Assembly (NCBI GenBank): GCA_035048495.1
Contig: CM068543.1
Span: 35,899,096-35,963,095 of the forward strand
Direction: 5' to 3'
Origin: Euptelea pleiosperma
Lineage: Eukaryota; Streptophyta; Magnoliopsida; Ranunculales; Eupteleaceae
Length of the DNA stretch: 64,000 bases
Shown piece by piece: positions 37,612-47,648 of the stretch. The position numbers were made by a program, and so were the translations under genes. Within the stretch, counting starts at the first letter, position 1. Each line of letters starts with the position of its first letter. The notes beneath the pieces are model-generated. The model had not been told where the DNA came from, did not search any database, and saw only the letters and a list, made by a program, of their open reading frames with translations.

Positions 37612-38337
37612 ACCGTCTGCCAACCAGATGGCTCCAGAATAGTTGAGCCGTCTGCCCGCCAGACGGCCCCAGAACAATTGAGCCGTCTGCCCACCAGACG
37701 GTCCCAGAGCAGTTGTGCCGTCTGCCCACCTGATAGCTCCAGAACAGTTGTGCCGTTTGCCCACCTGACGGCTTCAGAATAGTTAAGCCGTCTGCCCGCC
37801 AGACGGCCCCAGAGTAGTTGTGCCGTCTGTCCACCTGATGGCTTCAGAACAGTTGAGCCGTCTGCCTGCCAGACGGCCCCAGAGTAGTTGTGTCGTCTGC
37901 CCACCTGATGGCTTTAGAACAGTTGAGCTGTTTGCCCGCTAGATGGCCCCAAAGTAGTTGTGCCGTATGCCCACCTGACGGCTTCATAATAGTTGAGCCG
38001 TCTGCCCGCCAGACAGTCCTAGAGCTGCCTTCTGCCCACCTGATGGCTCCAGAACAGTTGTGCTGTCTATCCACCTGACGGCTTCAGAACAGTTGAGCCA
38101 TCTGCCTGCCAGATGGCCCCAGAGCAGTTGTGCCGTCTACCCACCTGACAGCTTCAGAATAGCTGAGCCGTCTGCCCGCCAGACGACCCCAGAGCAGTTG
38201 TGCCGTCTGCCCACCTGACGGCTTCAGAACAGTTGAGCCGTCTGCCCGCCAGACGACCCCAGAGCAGTTGTGCCGTCTGCCCACCTGACGGCTCCAGAAC
38301 AGTTGTGTTGTCTGCCCGCCAGACAGCTCCAGAACAG
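37612..38337. repeat. 35-bp tandem array with a hairpin in each unit (21 units)
   Basis: I count 21 consecutive units of about 35 bp. Many contain a perfect hairpin CCGTCTG-CCCGC-CAGACGG. Two unit types alternate (CGCCAGACGGCCCCAGAG and CACCTGACGGCTTCAGAA), giving a 70-bp higher-order unit. On the minus strand the array is open over long stretches in several frames, and it is continuous with the C-terminal end of the antisense ORF. There are no unique spacers. Confidence 0.93.
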
Positions 38338-38496
38338 CGCCAGACTCAAGACTCTGCTGAAGGATTATCTTCAGGAGATTGAGCTTCAACTGCAGCCGTG
38401 GCGACATCATAGCCAATCTGATAGCCAGAATGGTAGGCCACATCCTGGAGCACCAGTGACGAGCCTTGATAGCCTTCACCTCAGCTTCTAGCTTCT

Positions 38497-40153
38497 TAAT
38501 AATAAAAAAAAAAAAAAACAAAAAAAAGCATTTTGGGATGATTTTCGGACTGTTTTCAAGGTGTCTTTTGTTGATTTTAGCAGTGTTTTCAAAAACCATT
38601 ATAATGATGAGTCAAAACTCTTCGCAAAGTCTATTTTATTGAAAAGGATGTCTACTTTGAGAAAATCACTTATTAGCTCTTAGTTCGGTGTGGAAGAATA
38701 CTACAATGAAGTTAAACTCTTGAAAAACTCAAATTCAGTAAGAATTTTTCACAAATCAACATCAGAACTATCTGTAGTTTGGACGATCTAGAGATCCAAC
38801 AAGAACAACTGTGGAGACCTAACCCAGTGAGCATTTGAGCCTCTCTTCACTTCTGAGGGATATAAATAACTCTGAGTCACAAGATGACTCACCTTTTTTT
38901 TTTAGTCCCCAACTATTCCCTTGTAAGATCTCATTAATCCTTGCTTTGGTCATAGAACTGGGAGTGACGTCAAAGACGGATCATCACAAAAAGAACCTTC
39001 TCTCTATCCATTCGATACATCACAGATGAAAGTGTAAAACCTAGAAAATGATATAGGCCATCTTTCTACCCCAATCAGACATTTTTGGCTTACCTAACAT
39101 CTACGTCATTAGAAACCCTCTTGAGCCTTAAGATGAAAACCTTTTCTTGATAACCCATCAACTAAATCCAATCCCCAAAATGAAAACAACTCAAACACCT
39201 ACTTCTGAGAGGGATAAAAGAATTGTTGGTATGATTACAACATGAAGAGAAAGCAAGAAAAGAAAAGAAAGACCAAGTGGATCAAAAAAAAATCCATGCT
39301 AGGCATGTGGGTCCCACTGAAAGGCTGGATTGTGGGTAATGGGCCTGTACTTAGTCTCGGCTTAGGCCCATATGATTGAACATGAAGTGGTGAAGGCCAT
39401 TGGATCTTGAGATGGTGTGATGGATAAACGGAGGATCGATCAGATGATTTAGTGATGATCGGACGGTAGGATTGGATGATAATGATCGGGAAGATCATAA
39501 GACATGGGAGATCAGCCAAGAAAAGTCGTAGGATAGAGAGATTGTGAAAGGAGAGAGGATCGGATGGTTGAGATTAGAGAGTAGAGAGAGAATGAGGGTT
39601 TAGAGAGAGGAGAAAGAAAATTTTACAAAATAAAGAGAAAATGCTAGCAGAGGGTCTTGAACCCTGATATCTGACTTGGTCTTATGCATGCTTCACCAAC
39701 TGAGCAGGCACTCGCCTTGTGTTGGTTTATAATCTCTAATCTCCTTAGTCTCTTCTTTGAGGGCTTGTCTCTCCTTCTCTCTTAGTCGTCCCTCGATTCT
39801 TTCGACTCTCTAGCTCTTCCCATCTTTGGCCTATATCTCCTCATCCTTAACCTGTTGGCTCTTGAGCTTTGATCCTAGGTTCTGGAAGTTGATTGTGGGC
39901 CCACATGCCATCAAAATTGCCCAATTAGTGCTCCTGCAATAGAAAAATCGCGTAATGAGAATGACTTCGCATGTAGGTCAAATAAATGCGTATGAATGCA
40001 TGCGAATATACCATTTTAACCAGAAAAGTGTGTTCTACGGAATGAGAGAAACTCTGACGTAGAAATGTTGATAAAAAATGCAGTTTTACATAGGAGAGTG
40101 TGACAATGCTAGAAGGATAATTGCTTAAAATAAGCACTTTTGAGCGAATATCA
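38497..40153 (-). mobile_element. Rearranged Athila fragment with flanking duplication (Athila-D)
   Basis: 1657 bp with CTTCT on both sides (38492-38496 and 40154-40158); removing one copy restores the coiled-coil frame QALIEKLEAEVKAIKAR. The right part, about 39300-40153, is U3 of an Athila LTR in minus orientation, starting with TGATATTCGC exactly at the edge. The left part, 38497-39238, is Athila 3' noncoding sequence in plus orientation. LTR and internal sequence therefore face opposite ways, and the left edge (TAATAAT plus A run) is not an LTR end. Confidence 0.82.
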
Positions 40154-40573
40154 CTTCTCGATGAGTGCTTGCCTCTCACTCGACAAAGATTGGGCTTCCG
40201 CCACCTGAGCCTGAGCTACTGAGATATCTGCGAAAAGGCGGTCACGCTGCTTCTCAAGAGCAGCACAGGCCATGTCAGTCGTTGCCCAGGACTCCTTGGC
40301 CTCCGCTAGCTCGGCTTCCATCTTGGTAAGGGCGTCCTCAGCCTTCTTCTTCCCTTCGCACTCCACAGCTAGTTGGGAACGATTCAGATTGAGGTTGTAG
40401 GCCGCGTTCCTCTCCTTCTCCAGAGCCTCTGCCAGCTCGCCCTTCAACCTCTCGACCTTCTGGTCACCCGACTCAACTTGAGCCGAAAGCTTCCCCTCGC
40501 GCTCAAGGGCCAGGTAGAGCTAGTTGCGGAGATCGTCCGTAAGATCGCGCAGCCCCAAAAAAGCAACAATACT

Positions 40574-40646
40574 CTACAAAACACACCATAGAATCAGAAT
40601 AGCACAAACCTAAAGAAGAAATCCACAAAGAAGAGACAAAGGTTAC
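40574..40646 (-). other. Predicted intron 2 of the Tat aORF
   Basis: Minus-strand GAG/GTAACC donor and TTTTGTAG/AGT acceptor, 73 bp, A/T-rich, phase 0, joining GVSRGITE to SIVAFLGLRDL. Confidence 0.6.
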
Positions 40647-41706
40647 CTCGGTGATCCCCCGGCTGACGCCGTCATAGGCTGCAAATGGGTCCGAGGGCAT
40701 AGCGTAGCGGAGTCGATCTCGGGTTAGACAGAGTTACTCGATCATGTGCACCGCCATGTCAAGATTCGTCATGGAGCATTCTCCGGTGATCGGAATGCCG
40801 CCAAGCATGTAGCCAAAGGACACCGTGTATGGGCCTGTTGGAGAGACAGGCCTAGAGGAAGGACCCACCCCCAATTGGGTCTCAAAATGCTCAAAACGAG
40901 CATTGTAGGGCTCATTCGTAAAGATCTCCTTAGTCGGAGGCAGAGTCTCCCCAAAAATAGTAGATGGAGCAAGGGGAGGAGCTATCCCTATAGAAGAACC
41001 CATGGCCGTCGTCTAACCAGCTGACGGCAAGCCTTCAGACGCCTGACGAGCTGGCAGAATACCACCAGACGACTGCTTGCCCGCCTGCTCCTTGTGACCT
41101 CCCGCTTGGTCACTCAGTGGGGGAACGCCTTCAGCAGCATGAGGCACTCAGAAGGAAGTGCTCATGACCTCCTTCGATTGAAAGACAGGAAGAGGAGGAG
41201 GGCCTCCCCTCTTTGATTTAGTCCTCTTCCTCTTCCTCGTCACCTTGGCCTCCACCTGAACAGGCGGTTCCGGGGCCATGTCTTCCTTCATGACCACAGG
41301 AGGAGGAACCAACGAATGGGGACTGCCCGATAAGGGCCCGCCACAAGATCTGAAAAAGGATAAGATCTGTTGTCCAACTCGAACCCTTCAACAGAAGCAA
41401 GGCTTTGAGAAAGAGTAACCGACTCACCCGAAACAGGGCCATGGATCTAAACACCCGCACAACTAATCTCTCGGACCCGCTGGTTAGCCGAAAAACTTCT
41501 GCCGTCTGCCCGAGGGTAGAACAGCCCAACAAGAACCCCGTGCCTTGATGAAGATGGCTCCCCTTCTTGCCTGGCAGGACGGGTAGGAGTCCTAGCCCAA
41601 GGGTCCAAACCGTAATAGACAGGAGTACTACTACTAGGTGGCTAGCCACTTGGAGACTGACTGTTCGAATTCTGATCTTGTGGAGAGTGGGTCAGAGGAG
41701 AATGAC

Positions 41707-41811
41707 CAGCAGATGGCTCACCACCGGACGGCTAACGACCAGACGGTTCACCACCAAACGGCTGACCAACAGATGACTAACAACCTGACAGCTCACTACT
41801 AGACGGCTAGT
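41707..41811 (-). repeat. 15-bp minisatellite in the aORF middle region (7 units)
   Basis: Seven 15-bp units of the type GACCAGACGGCTCAC (plus strand), read on the minus strand as a GEPSG-like pentapeptide repeat. The core CCAGACGG is the same as in the pol, LTR and 35-bp arrays. Single CCAGACGGCT copies also occur in the aORF start (about 42800). Confidence 0.88.
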
Positions 41812-42036
41812 CCCTAGAGTGACCACTAGGCGGCTTTTCGACTAGCGGCTGGCTAGCGGACGGACGTTCAACCGATGGCAGGCCACCAGAAGGCAGATCA
41901 CGAAGTCCTAGACTAGCTGGCGGCGCGACTGGCTTCTCTTCTAGCCACTACCTGTACTTCAACGGAACGGTGTCGTAGAAATGGGCGAGGTTGTCTCGTA
42001 TAGACTCGGAGAACTTGACCCTCCTGGTTATCGGGG

Positions 42037-42126
42037 CTGCAAGCACAGACAACAACAAGAAGTTAACGAAGAAAAGAGAAATAAAATCCAGAAAGATAGT
42101 GAAGATGGCTTTGGAGCTAATCATAC
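42037..42126 (-). other. Predicted intron 1 of the Tat aORF
   Basis: Minus-strand donor GAGG/GTATGA and acceptor GTGCTTGCAG/CCCC, 90 bp with a T-rich 3' part. Splicing is phase 1 and rebuilds an Ala codon (HFNLE-A-PITRRVKF). The intron is a multiple of three without a stop, so retention also keeps the frame. Confidence 0.65.
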
Positions 42127-42941
42127 CCTCCAAGTTAAAATGCGTCCATACCCTAGAAGAAGATGGGCCACCCCGAGCCAGATCTCCATACTCCCAACCC
42201 CCACTCACGAGTAGAGGGTCATCCCTCCAGTTCTTGTGGGAGTTGGGCAGACCGTAAACAAATCCCTTATTGCCAGGCCTCACGGCTAGGCTATAGAACC
42301 AGTGTTTGAAGCCGCTGACTGTCGTACTCTTGATGTAATAGACCGCGTCTATCTTCGCGACTCCAATCCTCATCTGGCGGGTGTCATTAAAGAACATAAC
42401 CCGATCCAACAGACGATAGAAGTTTTGATGTAGCTGGCCGGGAGCCCTATCATAGAACATCAAGAGCTCACGAACCAAAAGAGCAGAGGGAAAATCAACC
42501 CTGCCTCTAGCTGAGCAGAACAGATACGGATCAGTTCTAACTCAGCCACATCTTTGCCTAAGAGATGCCCACGTTGCACATTGACGTAGCTGGGAATAGC
42601 GTAGTCACGAGCTATCTTAGCCACATCCGTGCCCGCCACACATAGAGCTTCGGGGGGACTAGGAGCCACTTCGTCTGCCTCCGATCTCCCAGATGACTGG
42701 TCCGCGGAACCCCCTTCCCTCATGGCTGGGTTCCAATCGACATCCGCAAAGGCAAATGGTTCGTCCCTAGCACCGGACGACTCAGAGGAAGAGGAGACCA
42801 CCAGACGGCTGTGTCTACTCCTTACCATGTTGAAGATGAGCAAGCTGACGGCTTGGTATAATGAAGAAGGGTCGCTTGGGGACAGAGAACAGAAGAGGAG
42901 AAGACAAAGTTGAAAATGAATTCTAAAGTGATCCAAATGTG

Positions 42942-42949
42942 TTTTTATA
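42942..42949 (-). promoter_or_regulatory. TATA box of the Tat aORF
   Basis: Minus strand TATAAAAA, about 115 bp before the aORF ATG. Transcription would be expected to start near 42912, giving a roughly 85-base 5' UTR with CT-rich sequence. The Athila-E duplication ATAGT overlaps the motif, but the gene-side copy leaves CTATAAAAA intact. Confidence 0.65.
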
Positions 42950-43883
42950 GTTGAAAGTAGGATTTTTCCGTCGTTGAGAGAACGACCCTAATTTCAACCA
43001 AATTTATAATTATCCGAGACTTTTAACCTGTAAAATGAGCAATTTTGCACAGTGGCTCATGTCGGATGTCGATCCGCACTCGGAATTAGTTGGATTAGCG
43101 CAAATAATGAACATAAAATGACGGAAAAACTTGTAGAGAATGTAACACAACTTTATTCAAATCTAACTTCATTCAATCTAGCATGTCTCTTACAATGAAA
43201 ATAACTAAATTATAAAGCATTTAAAAAGAAAGAGTAAATTAGAGAGAAAAATGTAGAGAGAGAAGATGAGAGGTAGAAAGAAAATAGAAGAATCTAAAAA
43301 GAAATGAAATTTGAGAGAGAGAGATAGCTAGTAAGAGAGAGAAGAGAACTAGAGAGAGAAAGAAAGAAAATTAGAGAGAGAACTGAGATTTTTGAAAGAG
43401 AAAGAGAGAGAAAGCAAAGAGAAATACTTACCCATGGTGGTCAATCCTTGGAGATCTAAGGACGAAGGTTGTACGTGAGTGCACTGGACTAGCCGGTGAT
43501 GGAGGGGATGAGATTATGGCCAAGGTAATGAAGGATGATGGTGGCAATGAGATGGTTACGGTGCATGTTGGCTATGTTGATTGGCGAAGGGATGGCAATC
43601 CGTGGAGGGAAGGTGAGATCAATCACAGCAATAGTGGTACTAGTTCGGCCTCACTAAGGGAAAGGGGAGGGGGTGAGATAGGAGAAATAGGGATAGGAGA
43701 GGAGAAGGGCAAGGTTTCTCGTTGAGATCCACGGTGGATAGGGGTTGAGATATGGCTGCCGCTACGCCCAATGGAGGACGGTTGTTACCTCAAAGGAGGA
43801 AGCAGCAACCGTGTGTAACTGCTACTGGTGCTAAGTTACAGACCAGCAAGTGGGGGCGAATTGCATCGGTGTTAATGGTGGTC

Positions 43884-43911
43884 ACCGAGTTGCAAGTTGC
43901 AACTCCGGTCA
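43884..43911. repeat. LTR palindrome 1 in Athila-E
   Basis: GAGTTGCAA/TTGCAACTC, directly joined arms without a loop; a variant of the family palindrome. Confidence 0.8.
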
Positions 43912-44054
43912 GTGGAGGAATCAACGGCTTGTGATGAGAGGGGTGGAGAGAAGAAGCTTCAACGAAAGGAGCCCGAACAGCGTGTGGTGTGGCTTAAAGA
44001 AAGAGACACACTACTGAGTTTGGGGCGGCAAGGCGCAGTCCGTGTGGTTCGCCG

Positions 44055-44082
44055 GCCGGAGTTGCAGACCTGCAACTCCGGC
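44055..44082. repeat. LTR palindrome 2 in Athila-E
   Basis: Arms GCCGGAGTTGCAG and CTGCAACTCCGGC around AC, 28 bp in total. Confidence 0.88.
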
Positions 44083-44392
44083 AAAAGAGAGGAGAAAAGA
44101 AAAAAAATGAAGAAGAAGACAAGAAGAAGAAGAAGACGGAGAAGGGAATGAAGAGAGAAAGCACTTACCTGAGGTGCTTGGAGGAACGGCGGAGATGATT
44201 GTGGTGTTGGCTGGTGACGTGGATGAAGGTTGAAGAAGTTTTCACCAACGTTAATGGAGATGCTGCGGTCTGAAACAGGGGGTTGTAGGAGGTGGTTGCA
44301 CCCCAGTCTAGAGAGAGGAGATGTGTAGCAGAAAGGGGCAGTGAAAGGAGATGGGTTTTGTTGAGCCCGTGAAGACACACTGCAACAACAAG

Positions 44393-44418
44393 CTGGAGTT
44401 GCAAGTCTGCAACTCCGG
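44393..44418. repeat. LTR palindrome 3 in Athila-E
   Basis: GGAGTTGCA/TGCAACTCC with a short loop. Confidence 0.83.
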
Positions 44419-44646
44419 TGAGGAGGAAAAAGGAGAAGAAGAAGAAGAAGAAAAAGAAGAAGAAGAAGAAGAAGAAGAAGGTGGAGCAGCTCGCCGGCGT
44501 AGCTCGCCGGAGAAGGGAGGAAGAGAAAGAATGAAGGGGAAAGAGAAGAAAGAGAGATGGGGGATTAGGGTTCAAACGAACCCTTCTCCTTCCCCTTTAA
44601 ACCTCCCACTTTCCGTTAATGGAAAATGGGGTTTTTTTAAAAATAA

Positions 44647-44650
<4 letters not shown>

Positions 44651-44697
<47 letters not shown>
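44651..44697. repeat. (AT)n microsatellite
   Basis: About 23 uninterrupted AT units in the U3 of Athila-E, where other LTRs have A or T runs. Confidence 0.97.
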
Positions 44698-44699
<2 letters not shown>

Positions 44700-45715
44700 G
44701 TAAAACCTTACTTTTCTTTGGAGAATTTTTCCATTTAGTGGACCCCTCTTTTTTATTTAAAAATAATTAATTTAAAGCATTTGAAAATCGCGAGGTCCAC
44801 TAAATGGTCAGGCCACGGGTCGATGATGATGGGCCCGGCTACTGGTCAACAAGGATTGATGATGTCCATCTTCTCACAAGATGATGTGACAGACAATTTG
44901 ATAACGATCAGATGGATGGTGACTTGATTGGGACCCAGATTGGTAGATCGACGGATCTAGAGAGATCCAACGGTCCGGTGGAAGATCTAATGGTCCGATT
45001 GAAGATCCAACAGTCAGAAAGCTAAGGGAGATGAGATAGAGCCAACAGGCAAGAGTTCTAAGGTTAGGTCAGTAAATCTGAGGATCAGGTGGTGATGTAT
45101 AGGGAGATGAAGAGAGAGAGAATAAGGAGAGATGAGATAGAAAATTAGGGGGAGGAGAGAGAAAATATCAGAAAATGGAGATAAAAGTATTGGCAGAGGG
45201 TCTGGAACTCTGGTCTTCACTGTGACCATCCTCACACTTCTCCAGTAGAGTAGACCATCATTCCTTGCTGACTCATGCAGCTTTAAACGCTTTGGTCCGT
45301 CTCTTGGTCATTGGCTCTCTCGCTCTCTTCGTTCTTTGGGCCGGCTCTTCGGTCCTCTTTTTCAGCCCGTATTTGGCCCATATCTTCTAGTCATAGCATG
45401 TGGGCTCTTTAAGCTTTGATAATGGGCTTTCATGATCGATCTGGGCCCGCAAGTCTCGAGAATCGTCCCATTGGGGGTTTCCTGTAATAGAAAAAGCGCA
45501 TAATGAGACTTAATCAGAATGACTTTATATCTAGACTTTTGAAAATGTGTTTAATGCATGCAAATATACCATTTCATCCATAAAAGTGTGTTTTACGCAA
45601 CAAAAGAAACTCTTACGTAGAAAAATAGATAAATAGAACATTTTACATAGGAGAGTGCGATAACGCTAAAAGGATAATTGCTTAAAATAAGCACTTTTGA
45701 GCGAATATCAATAGT

Positions 45716-45932
45716 GGGGCCACCTGGAGTTAACAAAAATAAGAATGGCGTTAGAGAAACTCTCGAGCCATAACAATAAAGAGGATACAAGCAAACACCT
45801 TCTCATGAAGAGTATTCTATCCAATGGGGTACCTTAGATGGAGTCAACCTAGCTACCAACTAGCTGGCGGCAGCCACTCTCCACGATCTCAGAGATAAGT
45901 GACAAATCATGCTTACCTTGTCCCTTAAGCCC
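45716..45932 (+). other. Tat-1 region between aORF promoter and polypurine tract
   Basis: About 215 bp of unique Tat sequence continuous with 42951 once Athila-E is removed. It may hold upstream elements of the aORF promoter on the minus strand. No ORF seen. Confidence 0.6.
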
Positions 45933-45944
45933 GAGAGGGGGCGA
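45933..45944 (+). other. Polypurine tract of Tat-1
   Basis: GAGAGGGGGCGA directly before TGTGGGTACC. It fixes the plus orientation and the LTR start of Tat-1. Confidence 0.8.
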
Positions 45945-46027
45945 TGTGGGTACCATAATTTCACCTCTATGGCACGTGGCAAATTCGGGGCACAATAGTC
46001 CTTCATTGGATGCTCCACAGGAGTACT

Positions 46028-46207
46028 GACCAGCTCACGACCTATGACCAGCTGGTGGCCTGTGACCAGCTGGCAGCTCATGACCAACTGGCGACTCATA
46101 ACCAGACGGCGGCCCGAGACCAGCTGGTGGCATATGACCAGTTGGCGGCCCGCGACCAGCTGACGGCTCATCACCAGCTGGTGGCTCAGAACCAACTGGT
46201 GGCCCAA
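46028..46207 (+). repeat. 18-bp minisatellite in the Tat-1 LTR (10 units)
   Basis: Ten units of 18 bp, consensus GACCAGCTGGTGGCCCGT, one unit reading AACCAGACGGCGGCCCGA. The period equals that of the pol array, and the core (ACCAGACGGC) is shared. It lies in U3 upstream of the TATA box. Confidence 0.93.
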
Positions 46208-46505
46208 GATCTCCTAAAGATCCTGGACTACGTGACAACCCAATTCCAGCTAGTGGCCTGGAACTAGCTGGTAGACCATGATCGTTGGACGGTCCTGGAT
46301 CGTCAGACTGTGCAAATCCACTGGTCAAGCCATACTGGCCAGATATTCGTGGGCTCAGGGACAGAGACCAGGCCCTAAAGTAGACAAGAGCTATCCAGGC
46401 CGGCCCTCTCCTTTTGGGACAGAGAGGGACACTCAGCAAACATAAAAATAGACCGTTAATAGGAAGCGAGAAGGAACAACAATGTGTGGGCTACCTCTGG
46501 CCCGG

Positions 46506-46565
46506 CCAATGAAAAGAGACTTGAAAATAGAACAGAGAGAGGAACCGAGAGGGGGTCTATAAATA
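46506..46565 (+). promoter_or_regulatory. Tat-1 LTR promoter, CCAAT and TATA boxes
   Basis: CCAAT at 46506-46510 and TATAAATA at 46558-46565 within GTCTATAAATAGAGG, spacing about 50 bp, as in plant RNA polymerase II promoters. Confidence 0.75.
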
Positions 46566-46850
46566 GAGGACCCCTCCCTTACAGAAAGGGGGACAGATCT
46601 TTTTCCAGAATAATTCCCTCACCAGAGAAGGGAAAAAGAGAAACAAATCAAATCAGAAAAGAGAGATCAAGGGAGGGGGAGATTTGAAACTACATTTCCC
46701 TTTCCTTGAAAGATAACCTTTGTGTGTGTCTTGCCGCAGTGGAGCCTTTCCTGACTTGATCGTCGGAGTGTCTTTGGCAGGTACACCACCCACCTTGCTT
46801 CGGAGGATGTGATCGAGGAATAAGAGCGGATCTGGAGTTCCAGCAGGCAA

Positions 46851-47648
46851 AAGGATGGAGTCTTGAAAACAGAGAAGGCTTTCTATGGCCACTTTCTCAT
46901 TGGCAACCGACTTCAGCCTGCATAGGCGATTTTCCGAGAGTCGGATATCTTTGCTTGAGATTTGTAGAGCTATTTGGAGTGTGAAGATGTTTTATGTACC
47001 AAAAGAAAAGATTCTATTAATAGAAAATATCTGTTGACTTTGAGGATGGAAGGGTAAGATCACAGTTTTTGCCCCCATAAACTTTAAATTAGATTCGTGC
47101 ATGTCAGCAAGATGCGCGTACATGTGCATAAAGAGCCACTCTTACTTTACGAGAACAATGTGTGATATATAAGTGCATTGTTCATAGCCAATTTTTGGTT
47201 GGCAAAGGAACAAGAAACGATTGATATGACTATAGTTGGCAACGTTGAAGGTTAACTTGAACTATGTTCTGGGTAGCAGAGGAGGATGCTACAACAACGC
47301 CTTGGATTTAAAATTGTATGAAGGCCCAAAGGCTGAAGTCATTGGAAGTAGCTTCCATGGAGTGGGAAGAGAAGTTGGCTATTACTCAAAAGTGGTGCAT
47401 GGAGCACATGTGTCCTCATGGCTGCATGGAGGCCATACTATAGTGTAGTAGTGTACAAGATATTGAGTTAGGTTGGGTTTTGTTTTTAATGGGATCCTTT
47501 TTTTTCATTTTGTCGATATGTGTGTCCAAGGATTTATTTTTCTTTTAATTAAGTTTTCTAATTGGAATTCAATTTCCTATTTTTTGAAAGTTTTTGGGTA
47601 ATTCGACTTTGTCGTTTTATTTTAAATTCTTAGGTATTTACATTTGGC
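46851..47648. other. Unassigned sequence right of Tat-1
   Basis: About 800 bp with no resemblance to the three retrotransposon families here. It may be older host DNA into which Tat-1 inserted. It contains the ORF at 47236-47448 and T-rich stretches from 47490. Confidence 0.5.
47236..47448 (+). CDS. Unrecognised short ORF, possible exon fragment
   Basis: 70 codons, MATLKVNLNYVLGSRGGCYN to SSWLHGGHTIV. I do not recognise the product. Composition is ordinary for protein and not repeat-like (Gly, His, Val-rich), and codon use is not biased by a simple repeat, which sets it apart from most ORFs in the window. An exon-like stretch with ATGAGTGATATG and a GTAAGT donor-like site lies downstream at 48075-48117. 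It could be a fragment of a host gene or chance. No signal peptide or membrane segment is evident. Confidence 0.2.
   Translation: MATLKVNLNYVLGSRGGCYNNALDLKLYEGPKAEVIGSSFHGVGREVGYYSKVVHGAHVSSWLHGGHTIV

Larger units (their letters stand above)
38338..42828 (-). pseudogene. Tat antisense ORF (aORF), interrupted by Athila-D
   Basis: Tat-lineage elements are known to carry an antisense ORF between pol and the 3' LTR with similarity to the plant family Transposase_28 (PF04195); its role is unknown. Here the ATG is at 42828, starting MVRSRHSRL. Next come ARDYAIPSYVNVQRGHLLG, then RELLMFYDRAPGQLHQNFYRLL and KHWFYSLAVRPGNKGFVYGL, the typical N-terminal domain. A low-complexity Ser/Pro middle, GYMLGGIPITGECSMTNLD, a long Glu/Ala/Lys coiled coil (about 40160-40540) and, beyond Athila-D, KLEAEVKAIKAR with YHSGYQIGYDVATAAVEA close it. 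Two introns fit (42037-42126 and 40574-40646). Lesions: a frameshift near 42480 and several stops in the middle and at 40520. The family assignment is from memory of motifs. Confidence 0.8.
42952..45710 (-). repeat. Athila solo LTR (Athila-E)
   Basis: 2759 bp, TGATATTCGC (45710, minus strand) to CTTTCA (42952), flanked by ATAGT at 42947-42951 and 45711-45715. No internal sequence, so it is a solo LTR left by recombination. It lies on the same strand as, and directly upstream of, the aORF TATA box. It carries three copies of the family palindrome and a textbook donor site CCATGG/GTAAGT at 43431. Confidence 0.94.
45945..46850 (+). repeat. 3' LTR of Tat-1 (right end approximate)
   Basis: It starts TGTGGGTACCATAATTTC after the polypurine tract. 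It contains the 18-bp array, a CCAAT word (46506-46510), a clear TATA box (46558-46565), an R/U5 stretch with GACTTGATCGTCGGAGTGTC and CCAGCAGGCA, typical words of Tat U5 regions. The exact right end and its target duplication were not found; it probably lies between 46845 and 46950. Confidence 0.78.

Noticed and set aside
37612..38337. CRISPR-like array (about 35-bp partly palindromic repeats)
   Set aside because: Units are contiguous with no unique spacers, there are no cas genes, and the context is a plant retrotransposon.
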